Origin: Bacteroidales bacterium
Lineage (GTDB): Bacteria; Bacteroidota; Bacteroidia; Bacteroidales; WCHB1-69
Direction of reading: 5' to 3'
Assembly: GCA_017540505.1 (NCBI GenBank)
Contig: JAFYAW010000033.1
Coordinates: 1-32,270, forward strand
Length of the DNA stretch: 32,270 nucleotides
The notes beneath the pieces were generated by a model that had not been told where the DNA came from, made no database searches, and was given only the letters and a program-made list of their open reading frames with translations. This document shows, piece after piece, positions 1 to 7,943 of this stretch; position 1 is the first letter of the stretch, and every line of letters begins with the position of its first letter. The position numbers were made by a program, and so were the translations under genes.

Positions 1-699
1 ACTCGTTGCCACGGGAGCCAGATTAGGTTTACCCGTCAGGTCGTTGTACGCGCCGCTGGTAGCGACAGGGGCCAGGTTGGGTTTGTTGGTCAGGTTATTG
101 TAGTTGCCGTCGAAGCCCGCAGGCAGTTTCACGAAGCTGCCGCCCGTCAGGTAAATGGTGTCGTTGCTGATGGTCAGAATCTGCGATTCGGTGAAGGTGG
201 GCCGGTTCGTGAGGTCGTTGTAATCACCGCTGGTCGCTACGGGGGCGAAGTTGGGGATGTTGCTCAGGTCATTGTAGTCGCCGGTGAATCCGTTGGCGGC
301 CTCCTGCGCGAACAGGGCGTAGGGCACGCTCAACAACTGCTGCACACTGGTGATGCTGTAGCTGATGCCGCCGTCCGGATCAATCTCCGACTTCAGGAAA
401 TAGGGGCTGTTGGCCCAGTTGATATGCTCGAAGGAGCCGCTGACGGCGTTACCGCCGCCAATCACCACGGTCATCAGACCGTTGGCGTTAGTGGTCGTAC
501 TGTGGTTTTCCACATACACGGGCGTTCCGGATTCGGAGCCTTGTAGAATGGAAATCCGTACAGATACGTTATGGTTGGTAATCAACACGTTGCCGCTGTT
601 GCGCACGACGGCTTGATAGGTCATTTTCTGCGGGGTCTGCGCCAACAGAGCCGCTACGGAGAAAACGACAAAGCTTAAAAGAAGGAAAAATCTTTTCAT
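1..699 (-). CDS. Secreted surface protein with YNDLTNKP-type repeats (3' end outside window)
   Basis: Only the first 233 codons lie in the window; the gene runs off at base 1 with no stop. The start is the ATG at 697-699. It gives a clear signal peptide (MKRFFLLLSF, hydrophobic run, cut near LLAQ). After it comes a conserved N-terminal module (TPQKMTYQAVVRN; later WANSPYFLKSEIDPDGG and SVPYALFAQEA), then at least four copies of a short repeat around YN(D/N)L(T/S)xxP, separated by APVATSG. Bacteroidota often encode large exported proteins of this layout, resembling tail-fibre or collagen-like adhesins; this is known of the family, not shown here. Function is therefore only surface-exposed, possibly adhesive. 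The missing C-terminus would show whether it carries a T9SS sorting domain. A hairpin terminator separates it from the gene upstream. Confidence 0.8.
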   Translation of the reverse strand, partial: MKRFFLLLSFVVFSVAALLAQTPQKMTYQAVVRNSGNVLITNHNVSVRISILQGSESGTPVYVENHSTTTNANGLMTVVIGGGNAVSGSFEHINWANSPYFLKSEIDPDGGISYSITSVQQLLSVPYALFAQEAANGFTGDYNDLSNIPNFAPVATSGDYNDLTNRPTFTESQILTISNDTIYLTGGSFVKLPAGFDGNYNNLTNKPNLAPVATSGAYNDLTGKPNLAPVATS

Positions 700-729
700 A
701 TCGGTGTTGTTTTTAGTTTTTATTCTGAT

Positions 730-766
730 AAAAAGAATCCCTGCAGACTATGGGCCTGCAAGGATT
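730..766 (-). terminator. Intrinsic terminator after the small T9SS protein gene
   Basis: An 11-bp stem (736-746 with 756-766, one G-T wobble) closes a 9-base loop. Read on the minus strand it is followed by a T-rich run at about 730-735. It lies between the stop of the gene at 829-1314 and the start of the gene at 699, so the two are probably transcribed separately. Confidence 0.65.
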
Positions 767-776
767 AGTGAAGTTA

Positions 777-818
777 CAATTATCAATTGCTAATTATTAT
801 TGTTAATTGTAAATTGTT
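777..818. repeat. Degenerate heptamer array, about six units
   Basis: AT-rich stretch with a 7-bp period; units resemble CAATTAT or AATTGTT. It sits just beyond the stop codon (829-831) of the T9SS gene. It belongs to the family of heptamer arrays found at other gene junctions in this window. Confidence 0.6.
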
Positions 819-828
819 GACTGATAGG

Positions 829-1314
829 CTACATTCTGTTCTTCACCACCTTGAAGGTCTTCAGCAGGTTTTTGCCGTCCAAGACGCGCAGCTGATAGGT
901 TGCGGAAGGGTAGGCGTTCATGTCGATTTCGGTTTCCAAATCGGTGACATCGATAATCCGAAGTAGTCTGCCGTTGTTGTCGTAGAGCTGCGCCTTCAAT
1001 CCCTCGGCGGGAATCTCATAGTTGCGGATGCGCAGGTGGACCACGTTACGGGTGGGGTTCGGATAGACAATGGCCTCTAACGTGATGCCAGGATGGTTGT
1101 CCACACCCACGGTCTGGATTTCGTAGGGCTGTTGCACCCCTTCAATGATGTAGGTGTTGCCGTTCTGTATCCGTTGGATGGCGGGTTGGCCGATGGTGTA
1201 AGTGGCGCTGCCGCCGCTGCCAGTCGCTGTGCCTCCCAAGGGCACAATGTCTGATTGCGACATGGCCGTTATACCAATAAAAAGAATAGAGAGAGTAAAA
1301 ATCGTTTTTTTCAT
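829..1314 (-). CDS. Small secreted protein with T9SS type A C-terminal sorting domain
   Basis: 161 residues. A signal peptide (MKKTIFTLSILFIGITAMSQ) is followed by a short Gly/Ser/Thr-rich segment (GGTATGSGGSATYTIGQPA) and a stretch ending EGVQQPYEI. From about residue 82 to the end lies a typical T9SS sorting domain: the YPNPTRN motif, then Y-DNNGRLL and a final TFKVVKNRM-like strand. Such domains carry proteins across the outer membrane, where they are usually cleaved and the cargo attached to the surface. Here the cargo is only about 60 residues, so the protein is mostly export signal. Very similar short proteins often sit beside repeat-rich surface proteins in Bacteroidota, which fits the neighbour at 1-699. 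Its promoter box lies at 1356-1363. Precise role unknown. Confidence 0.85.
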   Translation of the reverse strand: MKKTIFTLSILFIGITAMSQSDIVPLGGTATGSGGSATYTIGQPAIQRIQNGNTYIIEGVQQPYEIQTVGVDNHPGITLEAIVYPNPTRNVVHLRIRNYEIPAEGLKAQLYDNNGRLLRIIDVTDLETEIDMNAYPSATYQLRVLDGKNLLKTFKVVKNRM

Positions 1315-1355
1315 ACTATGGGAATTTTATTGGTTAATCGTTTTTATTATGGCTG

Positions 1356-1363
1356 CAAAGATA
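1356..1363 (-). promoter_or_regulatory. Bacteroidetes -7 box for the T9SS protein gene
   Basis: Reads TATCTTTG on the minus strand, matching TAnnTTTG. It lies 42 bases upstream of the ATG at 1314 and directly abuts the T-tract of the terminator of the preceding gene. No clear -33 TTTG is visible. Confidence 0.6.
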
Positions 1364-1395
1364 AAAAAAAACAGCCGTGCTAACACACGGCTGTT
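1363..1395 (-). terminator. Intrinsic terminator after the radical SAM gene
   Basis: A perfect 10-bp stem, AACAGCCGTG (1370-1379) with its complement (1386-1395), and a 6-base loop, followed on the minus strand by a run of T residues (1364-1370). It ends the operon that starts at 7897. The T-tract runs straight into the promoter box of the next gene. Confidence 0.85.
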
Positions 1396-1417
1396 AATAA
1401 AAATCGGTGATTGTGAA

Positions 1418-2707
1418 TTAAAAAGCGTTGAAGTGGCTTTTGCTGCGGTCCACGTCCTTGCCGAAGCTCTTGTTGGCGAGCTTGCGGTTGCGCGGGCGGT
1501 AGGTGCCGTCTTCCATCTCGCGTAGCATCACCTTGGTGAAGAGCTTGAACATCTTTTCCTCTTGGGTCTCATCGTGATAGAAGGCACTCCAGGCGTATTC
1601 GTACAGCTCCTGAAGGCGTTCGGGCGACATGTGCTTGGGCTGATAGACCACCTGTCCGGCGTTGTAGTGGTCCCAGTCGTGATCGAAAATGCGCCCTTGT
1701 CGCATCAGGTCGTCGTAGGCCTTGGTGTGCGGGAAGGGGGCCAGGATGGTGAACTCGGCCAGATCGAGGTCTATCTTCAGCAGGAAGTCGATAAGGCGCA
1801 GGATGTCATCCTCGGTCTGGTTGTCCAGGCCGAAGAGGATGGTGCCCTCCACCCCGATGCCATAGTCGTGGTAGCGTTTCACCCGCTCCTTGATGTAGTC
1901 GGAGGTGTCATACACGGCCTGATACACGTACCATGCGCCGGCTTGTGCGGCGAGGTCCAGCACCTTCGGGTCGTCCTCAATGGTGTGGCTGATCCACTTC
2001 TTCTTTAGTGGTATCATCTCCCGGAAGAGGTCCATCTCCCATTGCTTGTCTTGGGCCAGCGAGTTGTCCACGATGAAAAGCCGGTTGTTGTCGATGGTCT
2101 CCAAGTCGGCGATGGTCTGGTCAATGGGCCGCGGGCGGAAGCATCGGCCTCCAAGGTAGGAGACGGCGCACGGGTAGCAGCTGAAACGGCATCCGCGGGA
2201 GGCGTGGAAGAGATCCACCATCTGCACACCCTTGTGGTTGTAGAGTTCCCGTTTGTAAAGGTCGCGGCGGGCGGGCCCCACCAGCGCAATGTCGGGCTGG
2301 TGCCCCATATAGTTATAGACCTTCTTGAGACATCCGTTCTGTAAATCCTGGAAAACCTGCTCCTGACGGCCTTCGGATTCGCCTAAAAAGATGCTGTCCG
2401 CATGTTGCAGGGTCTCCTCCGCATGCAGCATGGTGGAGATGCCGCCGAACATGACGGGAATTCCCTTGGCCCGGTAGGCGTCGGCAATGGCCCAGCCCCG
2501 CTTCACCTGTGTGGTGAGCATCATCGAGATGGCTACCACATCGCATTCCTCGTCCATGTCCAAGTCCTCCACGTTCTCGTCCGTGAAAGAGACGTCAACG
2601 TATTCGGGCAAGGTGGCTGCGAAGACCACAGGGCCGTGCGGCGGCAGGTTGAAGGTGGTCTGCCCAGGCAGTTTCTTCCATTTCGGATAAATCAGTTTCA
2701 GTTTCAT
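1418..2707 (-). CDS. B12-binding-type radical SAM protein
   Basis: 429 residues. The N-terminal 130 residues look like a cobalamin-binding Rossmann domain (MKLKLIYPKW, then VVAISMMLTTQ, VMFGGIS and FLGESEG). The DxHxxG motif of base-off cobalamin binders is not visible. The radical SAM cluster motif CxxxCxxC is present as CRFSCYPC (C173, C177, C180). It is followed by FIVDNSLAQ and GTILFGLDNQTEDDI, typical of the TIM barrel in B12-type radical SAM enzymes (often methylases or cyclases acting on unreactive carbons). No close functional assignment is possible. It is the last gene of an operon with an FAD oxidoreductase and an MMPL/acyltransferase exporter, so a lipid or polyene substrate is likely (inference). 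It is separated from the FAD gene by 113 bases of heptamer repeats and ends at a strong terminator. Confidence 0.88.
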   Translation of the reverse strand: MKLKLIYPKWKKLPGQTTFNLPPHGPVVFAATLPEYVDVSFTDENVEDLDMDEECDVVAISMMLTTQVKRGWAIADAYRAKGIPVMFGGISTMLHAEETLQHADSIFLGESEGRQEQVFQDLQNGCLKKVYNYMGHQPDIALVGPARRDLYKRELYNHKGVQMVDLFHASRGCRFSCYPCAVSYLGGRCFRPRPIDQTIADLETIDNNRLFIVDNSLAQDKQWEMDLFREMIPLKKKWISHTIEDDPKVLDLAAQAGAWYVYQAVYDTSDYIKERVKRYHDYGIGVEGTILFGLDNQTEDDILRLIDFLLKIDLDLAEFTILAPFPHTKAYDDLMRQGRIFDHDWDHYNAGQVVYQPKHMSPERLQELYEYAWSAFYHDETQEEKMFKLFTKVMLREMEDGTYRPRNRKLANKSFGKDVDRSKSHFNAF

Positions 2708-2718
2708 ATCTTTTTTTT

Positions 2719-2833
2719 GCTATTGGCCTTTAGCTGTTGGCTATTGGCTATGTGTAATGTATAAATTGTTAATTTTTAATTCTTTGTTCTATTTTTCAGC
2801 CAATTACTAAGGGCTAATAGCTAATGGCTAATT
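2719..2833. repeat. Three consecutive five-unit heptamer arrays
   Basis: The gap between the radical SAM and FAD genes is almost entirely 7-bp tandem units: 2719-2753 (five units like GCTATTG), 2762-2796 (five units like TTAATTT) and 2799-2833 (five units like GCTAATR). Each block is exactly 35 bp. The last block runs into the FAD gene, and its fourth unit supplies that gene's TAG stop (2821-2823). The 2723-2745 segment matches the array at 22370-22392 on the other strand at 22 of 23 bases. Confidence 0.85.
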
Positions 2834-4323
2834 TCTATCTCATCAATAATCTTATTCAACCCTAAAAATTCCGCGCAGGTGAGGGCGGCTCCGATGGTCA
2901 CGCCCAGAATGCCGTGCGAGTTGATGTTCTGGCCGGTCATGAAAAGGTTCGGAATCTTGGTCCGCTGCGACACTAATGTCTGCGTCGGGAAGTTCTTGTC
3001 GCGGATGATGCCGTACATGGATCCGAAACGGGTGGCCGTGTAGTCGCGGTAGGTGAGGGGTGAGGAGGTCTCATACCCCTCGATGGAGGATCGGATGCCA
3101 GGGAAGGATCGCTCCAGCGTGTCGAGGAAGTGCTCGGCGGTGCGCTCTTTGAACTCCAGATACTCTTCCCCTCGCTGCCCGACCTTCGTGTTGGCCCATT
3201 TGGCCACCTCATCAAACTGCATGTACCCGATGAGCTCGGCACTCTGTGCCCATTGCTGCCCGTCTTGCGCGCACTGGTGCATGAACAGGTAGCTGCGCAA
3301 CGGATCTCCAGGCTTCCGGTCGTTGGCCTTCCACACATCTTCATTCTTATAAAAATAGTAGTTGTAGTTGAGGTAGGGTGTGGCATTTTCCTTGAATTTG
3401 ATATAGACGGTGAAATTGGAGATGGTGTTCTCCAATCCGTGGATGCGGTCGCGGTAGGCCTTCCGTATGAGATGGGAGTCGATGATGTCAATGGTGGCTT
3501 GCGGGTGGAAGTTCGAGATGATGGAGTCTGCTTCGATAATCTCCCCGCTAATCAGTTCCACGCCCGTGGCCCGCGTGTCGTTGCACAGGATGCGCTTGGC
3601 CTCGCTGCGGGTGCGGATCTCCCCACCGAAGCGGCGGATGGAATTCGCCAGGGATTGTGCAATACAGTCGCTGCCGCCCACGATGCGCCAGGCACTCTGA
3701 ATGTAGAAGTTGTTGATGAGTGCGTGGATATAGGTCGGCGTCTTGTCACGCACGCCCGCGTAAAGGGGCAGATTGCCCGCCAGCACGTCCCGCAGGGACC
3801 GGTTGTCCGTGACCGAGGCGATGAAGTCGTTGATGCTCGTCTTGATGTAGTCCGCCTCGATGAAGACGTTCTCCTCCACTTTTCTTAAATTGTATAACGG
3901 GGAGGCATCGGCGATGGCCTGCAAACGACGGGTGTACTCGCGCAGATCCTCGCGGTTGTCTGGGAATTGCTGTGCAAGGGTGTCCACAAAATGGTCATAG
4001 CCCGATGCATATTGGTAGTGCCGGCCCGCAATCGAAAACACATCATAACCGCTCTCATCCAAACGGCTGATGGGCACATCGTCCAACAGGTTCAGATAAT
4101 GGAAGAGACGGTGCAGGATCTGTCCGGGCAACATGCTGCCGATGTAGTGCATTCCCGTGTCGAACTTGACCCCGAAGCGTTTGAAGGTCTGCAGACACCC
4201 GCCAATTTGGGCATTCTTCTCCAACAACAGCACCTTGTAGCCGTTTTTGCTGAGGATATAGCCGCAAACCAATCCTCCCAACCCCGTGCCAAGTATGGCA
4301 ATATCGTATCTGTTACTGGACAT
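2821..4323 (-). CDS. FAD-dependent oxidoreductase, retinol saturase / phytoene desaturase (CrtI) family
   Basis: 500 residues, a normal length for this family. The N-terminal FAD-binding fold has GTGLGG (12-17) with an acidic residue at the end of the second strand (E35), then QIGGCLQTF. The motif FDTGMHYIG near residue 55 is typical of RetSat-like members. The C-terminal FAD motif is at about 458-486 (NLFMTGQNINSHGILG). Members desaturate, saturate or isomerise polyenes or fatty chains; the direction here cannot be told. The ATG overlaps the end of the MMPL gene by 11 bases, indicating translational coupling. The last residues (ISH) and stop codon are made by a heptamer repeat, so the C-terminal tail has been shaped by the array. 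In related clusters (aryl polyene, dialkylresorcinol) such oxidoreductases accompany MMPL/acyltransferase fusions, but those clusters also carry ketosynthases, absent here. Confidence 0.88.
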   Translation of the reverse strand: MSSNRYDIAILGTGLGGLVCGYILSKNGYKVLLLEKNAQIGGCLQTFKRFGVKFDTGMHYIGSMLPGQILHRLFHYLNLLDDVPISRLDESGYDVFSIAGRHYQYASGYDHFVDTLAQQFPDNREDLREYTRRLQAIADASPLYNLRKVEENVFIEADYIKTSINDFIASVTDNRSLRDVLAGNLPLYAGVRDKTPTYIHALINNFYIQSAWRIVGGSDCIAQSLANSIRRFGGEIRTRSEAKRILCNDTRATGVELISGEIIEADSIISNFHPQATIDIIDSHLIRKAYRDRIHGLENTISNFTVYIKFKENATPYLNYNYYFYKNEDVWKANDRKPGDPLRSYLFMHQCAQDGQQWAQSAELIGYMQFDEVAKWANTKVGQRGEEYLEFKERTAEHFLDTLERSFPGIRSSIEGYETSSPLTYRDYTATRFGSMYGIIRDKNFPTQTLVSQRTKIPNLFMTGQNINSHGILGVTIGAALTCAEFLGLNKIIDEIEISH

Positions 4324-7300
4324 GGTGCTGCTTTTTTTCGGTTATTGAAGAAAGAAGGTCTTGCTCGTCGATGACAAAATCGAACGATGATTCATTGGGG
4401 AGCTCGGAAGTGTAGTGCAGGTTTTCCGGCACGGAGAAACAATGGGATGCTAAGGCGATGCAGTTGTCGTCGGCATCGTACGCAGTGACGTCTATATGTT
4501 TGCGCAACAGGGCGGCCGTCAGGGAAAGCTCGCCGTTTCCGCAATGCTTGTAAAGCACGCGGCTGCCGTCGGGTATCGGCGCCAGCGCATCGACCAGTTC
4601 CTGCACCCAAACGAGTTTACGGCGGCAGGAAACCTCCACCGCCTTGCCTTTGTAAATATAGTTGTGGTAAACGATATCTTTCAGATACTCTGGAGTTTCA
4701 CAATGCTCCTTCAAAGCGGCGAATTCCTGGGTGAAATAACGGCGGAAGAGTCGGCTGGTCTCCAGTGTGGTTTTTCCGTTTCGGAAATCAGCATCGTTGG
4801 GACGGATGCGCTCCCGGATGGAAATCGTGATGATGCCGCGATGGATGCAGGTGTCGTGCTTGGGGAACATGTCTCCGATGCCGTGCATGATAATGGGCAG
4901 GATGTCCAACCCCATCTTGTCGGCCAGGTGGAATGCTCCCTGATGGAAGCGGAGGATTTCGTGGTCAAAGGAACGGGTGCCTTCGGGGAAGACCAGCACG
5001 GAATACCCCTTATCAATCATCTGCTTGATCTTAGGAAAGTTGGAATCCAATCCGTACGACGCGGGAAGGAAGTCGGCGTTCCGGACGATGCGCCTGTACA
5101 ACGGGGTGTTCCAAGCCCAGTCGTTGGTCAGTACGATGATCTTGGGATGGAGCATGAGCAGGTACATCAGGTCGAAATGCGACTGGTGGTTGCTGACGAT
5201 GACGGCTGGCTTCTCAAAGGTCTCATCGAGAGGGTTGTCAATCGTGAATGAGGAATTCGGGATGACACGTGCGGTTGAATAGAGCAGTTTTCGCAGCAAT
5301 TTATGGTATTTCAACTTGTTGGCGTCATTGCGTTTGCCGAGCACCAACCAGAAGAAGCCGCCGGCGGACAATACCAGCACGCCGAAGAAAAAGTAGGGGA
5401 ACCCGATGACGCTTGTGAACAGGCTGCGGAGCGTGACTGGCTGGCGGCGGGGTTTGCCCTTCCGCATGGTCAGCCACTTGAACACCAACGGTGGGATAAT
5501 GTAGGCCATCATCACCACGGAGAACATCCCGATGATGGTAACCTGCGCCAAAGAGCGCATGGCCGGATGCTTGGCAAACACCAACATCCCGATGCTGATG
5601 AACATGATGGAGGCCGACAGTATGATGGAATTCTTGAACTGCGCTAACATCTTGCGCCCGTAGGCGTACTCGTACAGAAGCCCTTCCGTCACAAAGATGG
5701 AGTAGTCGTCGCCCATACCGAAGATGAAGGTGGCTAAAATGATGTTCACAATGTTGAAACGGATGCCCGTCATGCCCATGATGCCCAAAATCCAGATCCA
5801 GGCAATGAAGAGCGGCAGGAAGGCCATGAGGCTGATTTCCAGTCTTCCGAAAGAAAAGAGCAGGAAGGCAAAGACGATGATTCCGCAGATGTATAGCACA
5901 TAGTTGAAGTCGGAGGAGAGCGCCTCCACTAACCGCGAGGCGATGGAGGTGTCGGTGAAGGCGAAACCGTTATCATGCTCCAATATCCTATTCAGGTCGA
6001 TGTCGATGTTTTCACTATTCTCTTTTTTTACTTTCAAGATGTTGTAAATCATCACCTTGTCTTCTGTCTGCACAATGTAGTTGGTGGCTAACGGTTTCCA
6101 AATCGGTAGGAAGAAGCCGTTGTCTTGAATCCTGTATGTGCGTGCGATGACTTCCTTGCACGGGACAAAGGCTCTCGGGTCGAATCCGTTACGCAAGGCC
6201 GCTTGGTCCAGATCGGCAAAAAAGGCTTCGCGCCTGCCTTCCCAGAAAGCGTTCCACTGCGCAAGCCGTTGCCGCTGTGTCTCTTGGGATGGGATGAAGT
6301 GCCCGATGCCGCTGTAACGGACAATGGCAGAGGGATGGATGCTATCGACTAATGTCAGTTTGCCCAGAGCTGTTTCTTGATTCGAAAGCGCTTCGTCCAA
6401 GGTTTTCCCCTCGGCGATGACATATACCGTGTTGACGGTGGTGTCGCTCTCGGCGCGCAGCTTGTCAAAGGACGCCTGCTGCTCCTTCGTCATGTAGTTG
6501 ATATGGTGCATGTCAGTGTCGAAGGAGGTGCGCGAGCTGAAGATGTAGAACACGATGGTCAACGCGATGATGATCCAGAAAAGCCCACGGATGTTCTCGA
6601 AACGGAATTCAGCCACCTGCCGGAAGGCAAGGTCGCGGTTCGTGCCTTGGAAATGCTTCCCCGTCAGGTGTGGTAGGAAGATGAGCACGAACAGGATAGT
6701 GCCGGCTAACAGCAGGGCGGAAAAGAGCCCGAGGTCCTTCATGGCATCGGAACTGATGAAGAGAAGGCTGAGGAAAGCTCCCACCGTGGTGATGTTGCCG
6801 ATCAGCAACGGGTTGACAATGTCTTTGAGTATCTGCGTTTTATCATCGGTGCGCTTGAAATGTGACAGGAAATGGATGGGGTAGTTGATGGCAATGCCTA
6901 AGATGATGGAGGCCACTCCGATGGCGATTATGGACACCGGATTCTTGACGAATGCGATGAATCCTAAGGCAAACAGCGCCCCGAAGGAGATTGATACCAG
7001 AATCATCAGGATGCTGCGGAAATTGCGGTAATAGTAGTAGAGTAGGGCGACGATGAACAGCAAGGCTATGCCAATGGCCATGAAACTGTCCTTCTTTATC
7101 TGTTTGGAGTTGGTCAGCGACACCTGTGAGGCTCCAAAACAGGAGATGCGCACGCTGCCCTGTTGCAGTTCCACCTCCCGCATGGTCTGGTCGATCAGGT
7201 GCACAAGCTGGCCGTTGCGCTTGGTTTCACTCAGCGGATAGTTGGAGGTCACAATCACTTGGGCTTCTTTCCCGTCTTTGCTGAAAATATGTTCATTATC

Positions 7301-7897
7301 CGTCTGATAGCTGTCGTCGAGTTTGAATTCGGACAGGGCTTGCAGCACGTTGGAGGAGAAGAAGAGCGGGTCGCGCTGGATCATCGGCCGCATCATGGGC
7401 ACGGGCGAGGCGAGGAGCTGTCGGTCTGTAGCCAGTTGTGCGGCGATGTGCTCGGGCGTTACCAATGTGTCCATGCGGCGGTAGTCCTCATCCGTGAGGA
7501 AGTAGGGTAGATTGTCCAATACAAAGGACATTATACCTTCCACTTCTTGGTCGTCCACCTGATAGCGCACCTGCTTGATGAGACCGGAAGTGTCAGCCTC
7601 GGTCAGCTTCTCGGCCATCCTGTCAGCCACCGAGGAGAGAAGATCCAGGTCCGCCTCTGAGGCGGTGTCCTTCATGGCGATGCTGATGACCAGCTTGTTG
7701 TCGCCGCCAAGATGTTGGTAAGCCTCGTTTATGCGCTTGTTTTCGCGATTGTTAGGCAGGAAACTGCCGATGTCTTCCACAAAATGGAGACGCAGCGCCG
7801 ACAGCACACATAAGGCCACAACCAGCAGAAGGGTGAACCATAGCGCGGAACGGTGTTCGTCAAAAAAATGATATATTTTGAGGAAAAAAAAATTCAA
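4313..7897 (-). CDS. Trifunctional MMPL-family exporter / lysophospholipid-type acyltransferase / methyltransferase-like protein
   Basis: 1194 residues. Residues 1-810 form an RND/MMPL transporter: TM1 (about 17-36), a periplasmic domain, a TM bundle (about 272-410), TM7 (about 437-455), a second periplasmic domain and a second TM bundle (about 666-808). The proton-relay motif of the second half is intact (GMGDDY, D731-Y732), but the equivalent in the first half is GIAINY, with N338 in place of Asp. Residues 823-855 are another membrane segment leading to a PlsC-type acyltransferase with NHQSHFD (903-909) and FPEGTRS (970-976). The last 85 residues resemble the start of a SAM methyltransferase (CGNGELS, then YDAD) but are short and may be inactive. 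The start is TTG at 7897; an in-frame stop lies 12 bases upstream and the next ATG would lose TM1. First gene of the lipid-type operon; probably acylates and exports a lipid (inference). Confidence 0.9.
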   Translation of the reverse strand: MNFFFLKIYHFFDEHRSALWFTLLLVVALCVLSALRLHFVEDIGSFLPNNRENKRINEAYQHLGGDNKLVISIAMKDTASEADLDLLSSVADRMAEKLTEADTSGLIKQVRYQVDDQEVEGIMSFVLDNLPYFLTDEDYRRMDTLVTPEHIAAQLATDRQLLASPVPMMRPMIQRDPLFFSSNVLQALSEFKLDDSYQTDNEHIFSKDGKEAQVIVTSNYPLSETKRNGQLVHLIDQTMREVELQQGSVRISCFGASQVSLTNSKQIKKDSFMAIGIALLFIVALLYYYYRNFRSILMILVSISFGALFALGFIAFVKNPVSIIAIGVASIILGIAINYPIHFLSHFKRTDDKTQILKDIVNPLLIGNITTVGAFLSLLFISSDAMKDLGLFSALLLAGTILFVLIFLPHLTGKHFQGTNRDLAFRQVAEFRFENIRGLFWIIIALTIVFYIFSSRTSFDTDMHHINYMTKEQQASFDKLRAESDTTVNTVYVIAEGKTLDEALSNQETALGKLTLVDSIHPSAIVRYSGIGHFIPSQETQRQRLAQWNAFWEGRREAFFADLDQAALRNGFDPRAFVPCKEVIARTYRIQDNGFFLPIWKPLATNYIVQTEDKVMIYNILKVKKENSENIDIDLNRILEHDNGFAFTDTSIASRLVEALSSDFNYVLYICGIIVFAFLLFSFGRLEISLMAFLPLFIAWIWILGIMGMTGIRFNIVNIILATFIFGMGDDYSIFVTEGLLYEYAYGRKMLAQFKNSIILSASIMFISIGMLVFAKHPAMRSLAQVTIIGMFSVVMMAYIIPPLVFKWLTMRKGKPRRQPVTLRSLFTSVIGFPYFFFGVLVLSAGGFFWLVLGKRNDANKLKYHKLLRKLLYSTARVIPNSSFTIDNPLDETFEKPAVIVSNHQSHFDLMYLLMLHPKIIVLTNDWAWNTPLYRRIVRNADFLPASYGLDSNFPKIKQMIDKGYSVLVFPEGTRSFDHEILRFHQGAFHLADKMGLDILPIIMHGIGDMFPKHDTCIHRGIITISIRERIRPNDADFRNGKTTLETSRLFRRYFTQEFAALKEHCETPEYLKDIVYHNYIYKGKAVEVSCRRKLVWVQELVDALAPIPDGSRVLYKHCGNGELSLTAALLRKHIDVTAYDADDNCIALASHCFSVPENLHYTSELPNESSFDFVIDEQDLLSSITEKKQHHVQ

Positions 7898-7918
7898 AAT
7901 CGCTTTTTTTTAAAGGCG

Positions 7919-7926
7919 CAAAAATA
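7919..7926 (-). promoter_or_regulatory. -7 box for the MMPL operon
   Basis: Reads TATTTTTG on the minus strand (TAnnTTTG), 22 bases before the TTG start at 7897. It lies only 9 bases from the divergent -7 box of pgi. No clear -33 box. Confidence 0.5.
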
Positions 7927-7935
7927 CAAAATTTC

Positions 7936-7943
7936 TATCTTTG
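7936..7943 (+). promoter_or_regulatory. -7 box for pgi
   Basis: TATCTTTG, an exact TAnnTTTG match, about 75 bases before the pgi ATG. The leader between them is AT-rich. The -33 region is weak. Confidence 0.6.

Noticed and set aside
1418-7897. A complete aryl polyene, flexirubin or hopanoid cluster
   Set aside because: No ketosynthase, acyl carrier protein, ammonia-lyase or squalene cyclase is present; only exporter, redox and radical SAM genes resemble such clusters.
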